Below, piece after piece: positions 1 to 8,777 of a DNA stretch of 64,000 bases. The stretch's first letter is position 1. Each line of letters starts with the position of its first letter. Both the position numbers and the translations under genes were made by a program. The notes beneath the pieces were generated by a model. It was given only the letters and a program-made list of their open reading frames with translations. It was not told the DNA's origin and searched no databases. The DNA is taken from NCBI GenBank assembly GCA_945910005.1, contig OX246746.1:43725690-43789689 (forward strand). Direction: 5' to 3'. The DNA is from Isoperla grammatica. Lineage: Eukaryota; Arthropoda; Insecta; Plecoptera; Perlodidae.

Positions 1-130
1 TTATATCAGTTTACCATAAAACTAAACCATAATCCGAAAAATGTAATTGCATTTCTTCTTAAATCATGGATTTGTCGACATTAAAGTTCTGAACTGCCTA
101 ACAATTGCCAAAATATATTATCTAAACTCT

Positions 131-155
131 CCCCCCCCCCCCCCCCCCCCCCCCC
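131..155. repeat. C25 homopolymer
   Basis: An uninterrupted run of 25 cytosines on the + strand, in the non-coding part before the first recognised exon. Similar C or G runs occur at 4381-4393, 21172-21189, 21737-21762 and 22214-22228. Run length is likely polymorphic and error-prone in sequencing. Confidence 0.95.
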
Positions 156-354
156 TCCTTCCATCAAGTGAACCAATGACCCAAGCCTCCAACTTTGTGA
201 TATGCAAACACTGGTCCTACGGTGACTGACCGCCTATACGAGCCATTCATTATCCCTACATTTTTTACAGACCGGACGAAGAAGTTTCTGAAAAAGGTAA
301 AAAGTCTTTGGAGAACTTCCATTCCCATTAATCTTAATAATTATTATGTTGCAG

Positions 355-573
355 AAGTCGAATCATGAGAGTAATGTGATTTTGGAAGCTGTATGTACCT
401 TCACCCCACATTTGAGGGAGCTGGTCCTCGTAGACTGTCGTGGATCTCTAGACCGCAGGAATCTTTCCTCGACAGTAATGCGCGAAGTTCTGCGGAAATG
501 TTCGGAAATGGAGGAAATGGAGGCAATAACAATCCGCCGTTGCTTCGGCCTAAATGACCAGTTCTACAATGAG
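355..573 (+). CDS. Exon of a leucine-rich-repeat (F-box/LRR-like) protein
   Basis: A 219-nt internal exon (73 codons) entering and leaving in phase 0. It is bounded by an acceptor (TTATGTTGCAG, ending at 354) and a donor GTACTG (574-579). The peptide contains LRR-type strands such as LRELVLVDC and MEAITIRRCFGLND, with Leu/Ile spacing and a Cys as in cysteine-containing LRRs of F-box/LRR proteins. The family assignment is by pattern only; no F-box is in the window. The next exons (904-1044, 5769-5912) continue in the same phase. The 5' part of the gene lies upstream of the window; a 26-nt segment at 271-296 with splice-like borders is too weak to call. Confidence 0.6.
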
Positions 574-903
574 GTACTGACGATTTTATTTATAATGAAC
601 TATTCTATCAAACTTGCTTCATTTCTCATGTAATGTAAACACACTGAAAGTAGAGTACCCAACTATACCTACGTATACTGGCCGCGCTGTATCTAGCAAT
701 GTGAACTGCAGCATTCTCAGAAGAGTGAATTTTTGGACTGATATCAATCATTTTTAATGCTCTACAAAAAGTTTTTAGTTTGTTACTTATGTGTCGAAAG
801 TAGTTGTATGTACAACGTATGAGTGAAGAATTAATTAAATGAAATACAATGAAATAAGAAACGTTCCTAACAGGTTGGCGAGAAGCTTCCATTGCTCTAA
901 AAG

Positions 904-1044
904 GTGACATTCAACTACACCCGTGAGGTAGACTCGTCGCCGCTGTGGAGCCTCGCGGTGTATTGCAAACAGCTGGAACACTTATGCGTTAGTGATCTGT
1001 TTGATCAGCAGTACTACGGGTACTCTTTTAATCATGAGACTGAT
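904..1044 (+). CDS. Second exon of the LRR gene
   Basis: A 141-nt (47-codon) phase-0 exon between an acceptor CTCTAAAAG (ends 903) and a donor GTAAGT (1045-1050). The peptide has an LRR signature (WSLAVYCKQLEHLCVSDL). An alternative upstream acceptor (CCTAACAG, ends 873) gives an in-frame TAA at 898-900 and was rejected for that reason. The following intron is about 4.7 kb and is filled with transposable elements. That the three exons belong to one transcript is inferred from shared strand, shared phase and matching LRR character. Confidence 0.55.
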
Positions 1045-1310
1045 GTAAGTTTGCTATGCCAATTATTATTGATTGTACGCTCTTTTATTGGTAGGTCTAA
1101 GGGTTCATCTCTTGCAGACAACCTCCCTACTTGAATCAGCAGCGAAGCATGTTTCTTTAAAAAATTTTAAACTTCTGCAAAAAATATGCATTTCAAACTA
1201 AAAATATAATTTTACTTGTTCATCTGACATGATATTTGGATCAATCTGCGTCGGATTAAAATGGATATTTATTAGAGAAAAACTCTCGAGAGTGGGTTTG
1301 TCATAAAATG

Positions 1311-1353
1311 CCAGTCCCGGTGGTCTAGGGATCAAGGCGCTCACCCGGCAAGT
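1311..1353 (+). repeat. 5' half of a tRNA-like SINE head (A box)
   Basis: The segment has the look of a tRNA D-arm/A-box region (GGTGGTCTAGGGATCAAGGC) followed by the 5' anticodon stem CTCAC and loop. It stops in the anticodon loop at AAGT (1350-1353), where the 1354-3783 transposon begins. The matching second half, with anticodon 3' stem GTGGG and B box GGTTCGATTCCC, resumes at 3784. Read together they pair as CTCAC/GTGGG around a 7-nt loop. The acceptor stem does not pair well, so a tRNA-derived SINE is more likely than a functional tRNA gene. Confidence 0.55.
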
Positions 1354-2068
1354 CGACGGCCGCAAGGTGACATTGTAACTCAATAATTTACACTTTTGAG
1401 CTTGGGTATTTGTTGGAAACGTCTTGTTTCACAGAATTCCATGGAACAACATTGTAACTCATGAAAAATCTTGTCACCTTCATAACGTGGTTTCAAGAAT
1501 ATTGTAACTTGAAAATTTGTGATTTTATTCGGGGAAGAAGGTTGTATCTCACATACCCTAACATGGCATTCTACAACATCCATCACTTTTCACTGGAAAT
1601 CATTGTAAGTCAAGATACAATCCTACTGAATGAAAATAGTTCGCTTATTTTTACTAAATGCATAGTCGTATATCAACATACAATGTTATTGCATGGAATT
1701 TGTTAAATAGTAAACACACCATTATTATGATAATGTCAAGATACAATCTTAGTAAATATAATTTGATTCGAATTTACGGCCTTAAGTAAGTTGTATGTTG
1801 AGATACCTTGAACTAATCTGGATCATTTGAGTAATGTTATTCTATTTTTCATACAACAAACAACGTTTACAAACAGACGATCATCAGTCTGATCGATCCA
1901 ATTTGAATGAATTCAAAACACGACGACGGGGGGGTGCAGTGTACATCGATGTAATCTGAAGATGATCAATTTCGACACACGAGTTTGTATTTAATGGCTT
2001 ATTGTGGGCGCTAGGTATGACTTACAGACTTCGTGTTAACTTTTTAATAAAACAACTGCGGTGGTCAA

Positions 2069-2117
2069 AACCGAAACCGGTTCATATTTGCACTTTATTC
2101 GTACATTGCCACAAAAC
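2069..2117 (+). repeat. 49-bp direct repeat, copy 1
   Basis: Identical over 49 bases to 2730-2778. It lies at the end of a stretch (about 1855-2117) that reads like a separate inserted retroelement tail. The pair brackets the transposase-like fragment. Confidence 0.9.
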
Positions 2118-2143
2118 ATGGCCTCAAAATAACTCACCGCTTT

Positions 2144-2692
2144 TTGGAAAAAGGACATACGCAAAATGAGGGAGACTCGATGCATGCCTGTATTGAGAAG
2201 GCCAAAAAGGGAAAGGTGGTATATGTGCCTGAACAGTGGTACTCAATAATAAGAAACGCAAAAGTTAGTGGGAAGAAATTCAATGTACAGGAAATGTCCC
2301 AGATGGATTTTTATGATTTGAAACCTTTAATAAAAAACCAAAACTGGGCAACAGATAGCGATAAGGCTAAGGTAATGTGGAGCCGTGTACGGGAAGTAAG
2401 TGTATCTCCTCAAAACCCGAAGCAAATACACTTTAAGTACGACTTGGAATCGGCAGGATCAACTGTCGAATTGGTTGGTGGACGCTTACGAGGCCACCAA
2501 ATAGTTAACCCAAGACTTCAACTGGCGTATCAAGCACCTTTAACAATACAAAAAGAAAAACTGGCCGACCTGCTTTCCCTATGTAATAGCGGAAACATAC
2601 CGCGAGTGTATCATGAATTCTACCGTTCACTCACAACTAACAATTCGCAGCTAAATAGCTGCTCTAGCAGTGATGATGAGGACTCGCCGTAG
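2144..2692 (+). pseudogene. Transposase-like C-terminal fragment inside the TIR element
   Basis: An open frame of about 182 codons. There is no convincing start; the frame enters from upstream with RFLEKGHTQNEGDSMH. The block GHTQNEGDSMHACIEKA has the look of a catalytic-acid/His region, followed by a WYSIIRNAK segment, a mixed basic/aromatic region and a C-terminal serine/acidic tail ending in DSP. I recall similar C-terminal regions in many insect proteins of transposable-element origin, but I cannot name the superfamily. It is missing the N-terminal two thirds expected of a transposase. It lies between two 49-bp direct repeats, which points to an internal deletion or rearrangement of the parent element. 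Confidence 0.5.
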
Positions 2693-2729
2693 GCTCCGAT
2701 CCTACATATACTGTACTATTATGATTTAT

Positions 2730-2778
2730 AACCGAAACCGGTTCATATTTGCACTTTATTCGTACATTGCCACAAAAC
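2730..2778 (+). repeat. 49-bp direct repeat, copy 2
   Basis: Exact second copy of 2069-2117, 661 bp downstream. It follows the stop of the transposase-like fragment. The sequences beyond each copy differ, so the duplicated unit is exactly this segment. Confidence 0.9.
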
Positions 2779-3783
2779 TTGTAACCCAAACAACCTGACT
2801 TATTAAGGCCTAGTTATGACCTTATGTATTGTTATGATAGTCTTAATTTAATAATATTTGTATTATGCATTCAAAGTTTTAGTTTTCAAATTAAACATGA
2901 GAAAAAATCCTGATAATAGACATTTTGCTTTCAAAACAACTCAATGCAAATAATTAGTAAATACCGTATCCCTTCTGTGACAGCCTATATTAAAATAATG
3001 ATATCATTAAACATTGTATGGCTTATCATGACTGATCAGGCAATACTCATCAATATTTCCTTCCCTTAATCATGAGTTTACTTAATAGATATTACATTTT
3101 CCCAAATTCAATAAAACAACCTTGTGAATATTGTTAAAAACACCTTGTGCAACTGAGTGTACGAGTAAACAATAATACGTTTACATGTTTTAAAAGTATG
3201 CCTACATATTTTTCGTTTGTTGAAATATTGCTGAAAGTAATGATATGATGAAACTAGGACCAAATTTATTACATTTTGTTTTAAAACTTCAAATAAAAAT
3301 TATACAATCATTGTAGAATGTAAATAATTATGGAAAAGAGGAAAGTTTGTAGGGCCAATTTTAAAGCACAAAACATATCAAGCTTGTTAATATTATATTG
3401 CATATCAAGTTGCAATATTATATTGAAAAGTGAAAATCTAATTAAAAAAATGTTTCATGGAAAACTATATGGTAAGTCTAGTTACAATTTATATCGATTA
3501 AAAAATGATGAAATACATTTAGTGGAAAATAATTGTAAGTCAAGTTACAACTTTTTTTTTTTTTTTCCAAAGAAAATATCTGTAAGTCATAAAACTCCTG
3601 TAAGAGCTAGAATTGAAATTAATTTGAATAATTTATTGAATTCACACGGTAAAAAAACGACTTAGTTGCAGATTTTGGGTCAAAATATTAAATACCTGAT
3701 TTGTGGTGCTATTTTTAACCTTGTTAGTCAATTTTTGCAAAATGTCTGATTTTGAGTTACAATGTTTTTCCTTGCGGCCGTCG

Positions 3784-3830
3784 AAGTGGGGGACCTGGGT
3801 TCGATTCCCAGTTAGGGTTGTATTATTTCT
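3784..3830 (+). repeat. 3' half of the tRNA-like SINE head (B box)
   Basis: It begins with the duplicated AAGT, then the 3' anticodon stem GTGGG and a T-arm CTGGGTTCGATTCCCAG with a perfect 5-bp stem and a canonical RNA polymerase III B box (GGTTCGATTCCC). It completes the A-box half at 1311-1353 if the intervening transposon is removed. The TTGTATTATTTCTATATT that follows resembles a SINE body or tail rather than a tRNA 3' end. Confidence 0.55.
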
Positions 3831-4354
3831 ATATTTCACAACAAATCTGGTTCGGGCTGCAACTACTTGTGAACTCCATTTCAGCTCTTCCAAATGTTCT
3901 CATTATTTGGGACTTGAGAACCAATTTGAGTTTACAGAAGCCATCTTAACGGATGAGGAGTAGTCTCACTATTAGAACAGCGCAAAGTAACCTGCTTTAA
4001 TAATATCTTGAGGGCGCTACATCATATTGAAAAAGAGGTTTATAACTAACATTTAGTTTCGTATAAGAACTAGACACGGATTAACAGAGCTTCACATATT
4101 TAAATCCGTATACGGTTATTTTGGAAGACAATTCATAAATTCACAATTGGTTTCTAAAATGTCAACCGTAATGATTGCAATATTCCAGATGTTGTTAATC
4201 CTGTTTTTAGTTCATATAAAACTAAATGTTTGTTATTAACAACTTTTTTTATATTATGTATCGTTCTTGAGATACTAATAAAATCATAGATTTGGCGCGG
4301 TTTCAATAGTTGAGGTTTGAGAGTCACCTTTCGATCTGTCAGTATAGTTACAAC

Positions 4355-5467
4355 CAGTGGCGGCTCGTGGGTCATTGTCCGGGGGGGGGGGGGCACATGT
4401 TAATGTGAAACATAAGTACACAACTTAAAATTACACGATACATTTAGTGAGGAGTTAATGTACTTATTACTCACCTATTATCAGTTTGTTGGATGTCTAA
4501 CAGTGGAGTAGGCCGTCCTAGTTTTTAATTTCTAGCTTAAAACTAAATGGTGACTGATTTTCAATTAAACTAAAAATGTGTTGCACTGAATTCATGTTTA
4601 AACACTCAGCAATAGCACTCACAACATCCGACCGCACAAATCGAAATCTCGACACAGACTGAACCCACAAATACATATTGGAGTTGATCTGCTCAAGTAA
4701 AATATTACAAAAATAAATGTCACATTGCATTTCTAGGAACTCTTATTATTATGTTGGGAGGGGTGAGAATTTTCCCCGAACTACTTTTTTTCCTTCCTAA
4801 TCTTCGTCCTTTGTGTGACTGGCACGTACTATTGAGACAGGTATGTGACAGAGAGATGTCCACTCCACGTGGACTGAAAGTGACCACAAATCAGAATGCG
4901 AGCTTGGGACTATTCTCCAATAGGAAGGCTTTCACACTAATAGGCGGTGCTTTTATAAAACTATATTTGCAACAGGTTGTTTAGTGATGTATTGTGCTGT
5001 ACTACTACCCTTGAAACTTGCACAGAGAATAGAAATATTTCTTAAACTCCCTATGGTCTCTGGCGCGAAAGAGGAAAGAGATGGAAACACGTTCGATTTC
5101 GACCCAAACTCGGCTTCGGTCACCACTTACTCTGTGCCCGAGGAGGCTGCATTTAGCGACGTGTAAAGTATGGGATTCATAGCTGCAGGTAGTGTTGACT
5201 AGACCCCATAAGATTAGCTAGAGCAGTCCCGGCTCATCAGGCTTGAGCCCGGAGAGCGCGAACTACTGTTCAAACTAAAACATTTGGCTTCACAAACGTA
5301 ATAGAAACATTTTCAACATTTCAAAACATTTTATAAATTAAAAATAAGTAGGTATTTAAGAAACGTATTATTGGCCAGGTTAATTTATTTATAATAATGA
5401 TTAATGGTTGCCAATAGTTAAAAGGTGGGGCACGTGACCATGTGCCCTTACAGTAGAGCCGCCCCTG
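4355..5467. mobile_element. hAT-like non-autonomous DNA transposon, 1113 bp
   Basis: The left end CAGTGGCGGCTC and right end GAGCCGCCCCTG are inverted repeats with one mismatch, and CAGKGGCGG is a familiar hAT terminus. A perfect 8-bp duplication GTTACAAC flanks it (4347-4354 and 5468-5475), the size expected of hAT. The interior (including a G13 run at 4381-4393) has no recognisable transposase, so this is a MITE-like or internally deleted copy. It sits in the same intron as the 1354-3783 element. Confidence 0.8.
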
Positions 5468-5482
5468 GTTACAACAGTTTAT

Positions 5483-5702
5483 GTGTGCGTGTGCGTGTGC
5501 GTGTGCGTGTGCGTGTGCGTGTGCGTGTGCGTGTGCGTGTGCGTGTGCGTGTGCGTGTGCGTGTGCGTGTGCGTGTGCGTGTGCGTGTGCGTGTGCGTGT
5601 GCGTGTGCGTGTGCGTGTGCGTGTGCGTGTGCGTGTGCGTGTGCGTGTGCGTGTGCGTGTGCGTGTGCGTGTGCGTGTGCGTGTGCGTGTGCGTGTGCGT
5701 GT
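5483..5702. repeat. (GTGCGT)n microsatellite
   Basis: About 36 near-perfect copies of the hexamer GTGCGT, starting 8 bp after the hAT-like element's right duplication. Repetitive Val-Arg, Cys-Ala or His-Thr reading frames across it are artefacts. It lies about 65 bp upstream of the third LRR exon. Confidence 0.97.
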
Positions 5703-5768
5703 TAACACCTGTGACTGGACCACACAAACAGACCAGTGAATGTTTTATTTTTCTAGATTTTTTTCCAG

Positions 5769-5912
5769 CATCTACATTTCCGCCTCAAGGTAATGCAAAT
5801 TAACTGTATCCAGTGGCTATCCCACACATTCCAACGTATTCCGTTGTTCTCTCACCTCCACACAATCCAATTCCACAACGCAGTTGAGTTGACAGACCAT
5901 AATTTGCTGACG
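5769..5912 (+). CDS. Third exon of the LRR gene
   Basis: A 144-nt (48-codon) phase-0 exon preceded by a strong pyrimidine tract and acceptor (TTTTTTTCCAG, ends 5768) and followed by donor GTAAGT (5913-5918). The peptide contains LFSHLHTIQFHNAVELTDHN, an LRR unit with the usual Leu spacing. An in-phase internal acceptor TGTATCCAG (ends 5813) is possible and would shorten the exon by 15 codons. Later exons are not visible in the window; the gene presumably continues downstream beyond the transposon-rich region, or is broken there. Confidence 0.55.
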
Positions 5913-7132
5913 GTAAGTTACATCTCAATATTTAGTGCAAATATAATAACTTGGATTTGCGTTTGGAAAATTATATTCCTTGTTATGATTAATTATGTAA
6001 AAGAATTTTGGGTAATAATTTACCAACTCATCCGACTTGTAAAAATGTTCAGAGAATTTGGAAATACGCACTAATTGATAGACGGTGTTTAGGCCCTTAG
6101 GGGATTTGCGCGCGCGGGGAACAAGGGGGGGGGCTAACAATTCGCTTTTGTGATCTACATCGACTACATAAAATGTAAAATCTATATAAAAATACAGAAC
6201 ACTTGAAAATATTTTGCATTACTTGTAGAATGCCAAAGGCACATAAACATTCAAGAGACCAGGGAAAACTATCGGCTTAACTTCTTGATGGAGTAATTAT
6301 AACGTCTTGACACCCACTACTCGTATACCTATTACCTACCCGTAAACACAAATAAAACTCTCTGCTTTTCACACCGCAGAATAGCATAGGGAAGATGTTC
6401 ACCCTGATACTGCAGTCACAGATAACGGATTCTTGCTGCAGCTTTCGATACAAGCATCTACTTAGCATATCGAGGTCAAAAGAATCCTTTGACGTCATCA
6501 AGATGGCTGCCTGCGACCGAAATGCTTCTATCAGTATAGATCAACAACCAATGGATCGAGGTTTGATCTATTTTCTAAATTAAATCACTTTTTATAATAT
6601 CTAAGGTCATTAGACACATTTTACAGACTTTATGAAAGTTACTTCGTTAGTTAAAAACAAATGATCATGACGCGCAAAAATATTTTATTTAATTTCCGGC
6701 ATAATACCCACATTACACGGTTCAATACTTTCGTAAAACTTATCGAATTCAAGGACAAAAAAGCATCAATTAATAGAAGCTATATTGTGGCAGTTTTTTA
6801 CCAAACTGATTGTGATTCGCTTTTGTTCTTAAATTCAATAAGTTTGACACAAGTATTGAGTCGTGAAATGTCGGCATAAATCTTTCTTTATTCATGGGTT
6901 CAATACATACAAGTTTCAAGCAAAGTTGTGTTTCAAATAACTTGGCAAAAAATATTTACCTATATGTTTGTGTATTGGCCGTAACACTTGATCCGACACC
7001 AACTTGTACCGGGCAGATAATAGCTTTCTCGGTCCGCACACTCGCGCTGCGTCCTTCCTTGCCTGCATTGGTAACAATCACAGCTCCTTATACATGTTGT
7101 CTCTACATTGTGGCATTCCGCATTACATTCAC

Positions 7133-7133
<1 letters not shown>
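5913..7133. other. Intronic/intergenic stretch with no recognised feature
   Basis: AT-rich DNA with short G runs (6126-6134) and no long convincing coding frame, RNA gene or element boundary that I can support. It is probably intron of the LRR gene. Confidence 0.5.
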
Positions 7134-7199
<66 letters not shown>

Positions 7200-7201
7200 T
7201 T
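7134..7201. repeat. (TTA)n tract at the 3' end of Dong/R4-like copy 1
   Basis: About 22 uninterrupted TTA units (TAA on the element's strand), directly abutting the 3' end of the minus-strand retrotransposon. Dong-type elements are known to insert into TAA repeats. Confidence 0.95.
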
Positions 7202-7320
7202 ATTGTTGCAATACATACAAACTCGGTCAAAACCGGCATAAACATGTTGTACGGACACAAATGTCAAGTATTTCCATGTGTTTACCTTATTAAAATCTAC
7301 TTAGAACTACTTAATATATC

Positions 7321-7384
7321 TTCTTCTTCTTCTTCTTCTTCTTCTTCTTCTTCTTCTGCTTCTCAAATGCCCACATTTGGCTAT
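7321..7384 (-). mobile_element. 64-bp truncated retro-insert with (GAA)n tail and 15-bp TSD
   Basis: Compared with the homologous 3' UTR of copy 2, copy 1 has an extra 64 bp flanked by a perfect 15-bp duplication, ACTACTTAATATATC (7306-7320 and 7385-7399). On the minus strand the insert reads as 27 bp of unique sequence followed by about 12 GAA units. This is the shape of a severely 5'-truncated LINE or SINE with a microsatellite tail. Confidence 0.75.
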
Positions 7385-7547
7385 ACTACTTAATATATCA
7401 TTGTCCACATTATTTTTTCCAAACCGAACTGTGGATGCTATGTACGGTCGTGGCCGATTTGTACTCATCCCAGCATTCGCTCTTTGTACGGTGGAAACCA
7501 CGAAAACCACCATCGGGATGGAGAACTTCTTGAAGTCTTCATTCTTC

Positions 7548-8777
7548 TTAGTTCAAAAATTTTCGCACTATCCTACACGTGTTCAAAATAATTGCTTTTT
7601 GCATCTCGATGTATATGTTCGGTTGGAGACCAATTAGTTTAATACTGTCATGGAGTTTACGTGGAACAATGCCATTTGCTGATATAATTAACGGTATAAC
7701 AGTTACATTATTCTGCTTCCACAACCTTTTTATTTCAATAGATAATTCCTTATATCTGTTTATCTTTTCCCGCCAAGTTGTCTCTACATTGTGGCATAAA
7801 GGGACGGCAACATCAATTAAAATCGTTTCTTGTTTCTTCTTGTCAATAAATATAATATCCGATCTATTGTGATGTATGGTTTGATCTGTAATAACTGCCC
7901 GGTCGTAATATAATTTGTAGTCTTTACTATCTAATACCTTTTCAGGCTTGTATTTGTAATACGCAGTGGTTGTGTTTATAAGTTTATACTTCATGGCTAA
8001 TTTTTGATGTACAATGTTTGCAACTTGGTTATGCCTATGCAGATAATCTGTTTGACAAAGCATTTTGCACCCAGATACGATATGTTCAATTGTTTCGCCG
8101 TTCAAATTACATTTTCTACATTTATCTTCCACTGTGACGTCTTTCAGTATGTATTTTTTGTAATTGTTAGTCTTGATTACTTTATCTTGAATAGCGATCA
8201 TAAATCCCTCTGTTTCGCTGAAAATGTCCCCGGACGTTAACCATTTGTTCGATGCTACCCTATCGACGCTATCCTTAAGAAGTTCTTTATAATGTCTGCT
8301 ATGTAACGTCTTTTCTGATATTCTGATCTCTTTTGCTGTGTCAGAATTTAGTTTTTGAAGCAAGTTTAAATTTCCGTCATTTAAATTGAGGGGAGAAAGC
8401 GACTTGTCTGCCGATACTATAGCTCTATGAAGTTGTGAATGTGGGCATTTTGTATAAAAGTACTTTCTCAGAATTTCAATTTGTTTATAATATAAATTGT
8501 TTAAATCAATCAAGCCTCTTCCCCCTTTTTCTCTAGGTAGAGTCACTCGTTCTATTGCTGACTTAGGGTGATGACTTCTGTATTTGGTGAATGTTGTGCG
8601 GGTGAGAATTTCTAGGGCATGAAGTTCTGTCTGTGTCCAGTTAATAATTCCAAATGAATATGTTAGTACCGGTATAGCATAAGTGTTAATTGCTTTGATC
8701 TTGTTTTTACCATTCAATTGTGTTTTTAAAATGGATCCTATTCGTTTCTTGTATGCAGAAATTAGTTTACTTTTCAT
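7548..8777 (-). pseudogene. Dong/R4-like ORF, downstream part: RT thumb, CCHC finger and restriction-like endonuclease
   Basis: 409 codons that continue the reverse-transcriptase protein after a frame break. In order: thumb/connection (KIKAINTYAIPVLTYSFGII), a CX2CX8HX4C finger (CRKCNLNGETIEHIVSGC), the endonuclease core (RSDIIFIDK, then ETILIDVAVP), and the C-terminal helix ending in RIVRKFLN. The endonuclease motif is normally R-P-D, and copy 2 has RPD. Copy 1 has Ser in the Pro position (codon at 7860-7862), which may weaken the nuclease. The upstream stop and this ATG overlap as TGATG, but both halves belong to one protein in this family, so I read it as a 1-nt indel, not translational coupling. 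Confidence 0.75.

Larger units (their letters stand above)
1354..3783. mobile_element. 2.43-kb TIR DNA transposon inserted in a tRNA-like sequence
   Basis: The ends are inverted repeats: CGACGGCCGCAAGG plus ACATTGTAACTCAA at 1354-1383, and their reverse complement at 3752-3783, differing only by a 2-4 nt spacer. AAGT flanks both sides (1350-1353 and 3784-3787) as a target-site duplication. Inside both ends there are many copies of a degenerate TTGTAACTTGA-like motif (near 1450, 1500, 1600, 1730 on the left; 3480, 3535 on the right), resembling subterminal transposase-binding sites. The interior carries a transposase-like fragment (2144-2692). The superfamily is not settled; a 4-bp duplication fits several, including Sola, Chapaev/CACTA-like and Ginger. 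Confidence 0.75.

Noticed and set aside
271..296. 26-nt micro-exon before the LRR exons
   Set aside because: Splice-like borders exist, but the length is not a multiple of 3 and nothing independent supports it.
1904..2117. Hammerhead ribozyme of a Penelope-like element (CTGAAGATGATC...TTTCGAC)
   Set aside because: The conserved CUGANGA...GAAA core and helices cannot be formed as required.
1311..3830. Functional tRNA gene, or tRNA with a giant intron
   Set aside because: The insert has transposon ends and a target duplication, the acceptor stem does not pair, and the downstream sequence looks like a SINE body.
5425..5803. Val-Arg, Cys-Ala and His-Thr repetitive reading frames
   Set aside because: Translations of the GTGCGT microsatellite in different frames.
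6395..6583. Small protein-coding exon containing a Cys-rich peptide
   Set aside because: Short frame with no recognisable domain and no matching splice-site pair.
7377..7872. Plus-strand frames over the retrotransposon copies (also at 11161-12201)
   Set aside because: They are antisense shadows of the minus-strand endonuclease coding region and repeat in both copies only because the DNA is homologous.
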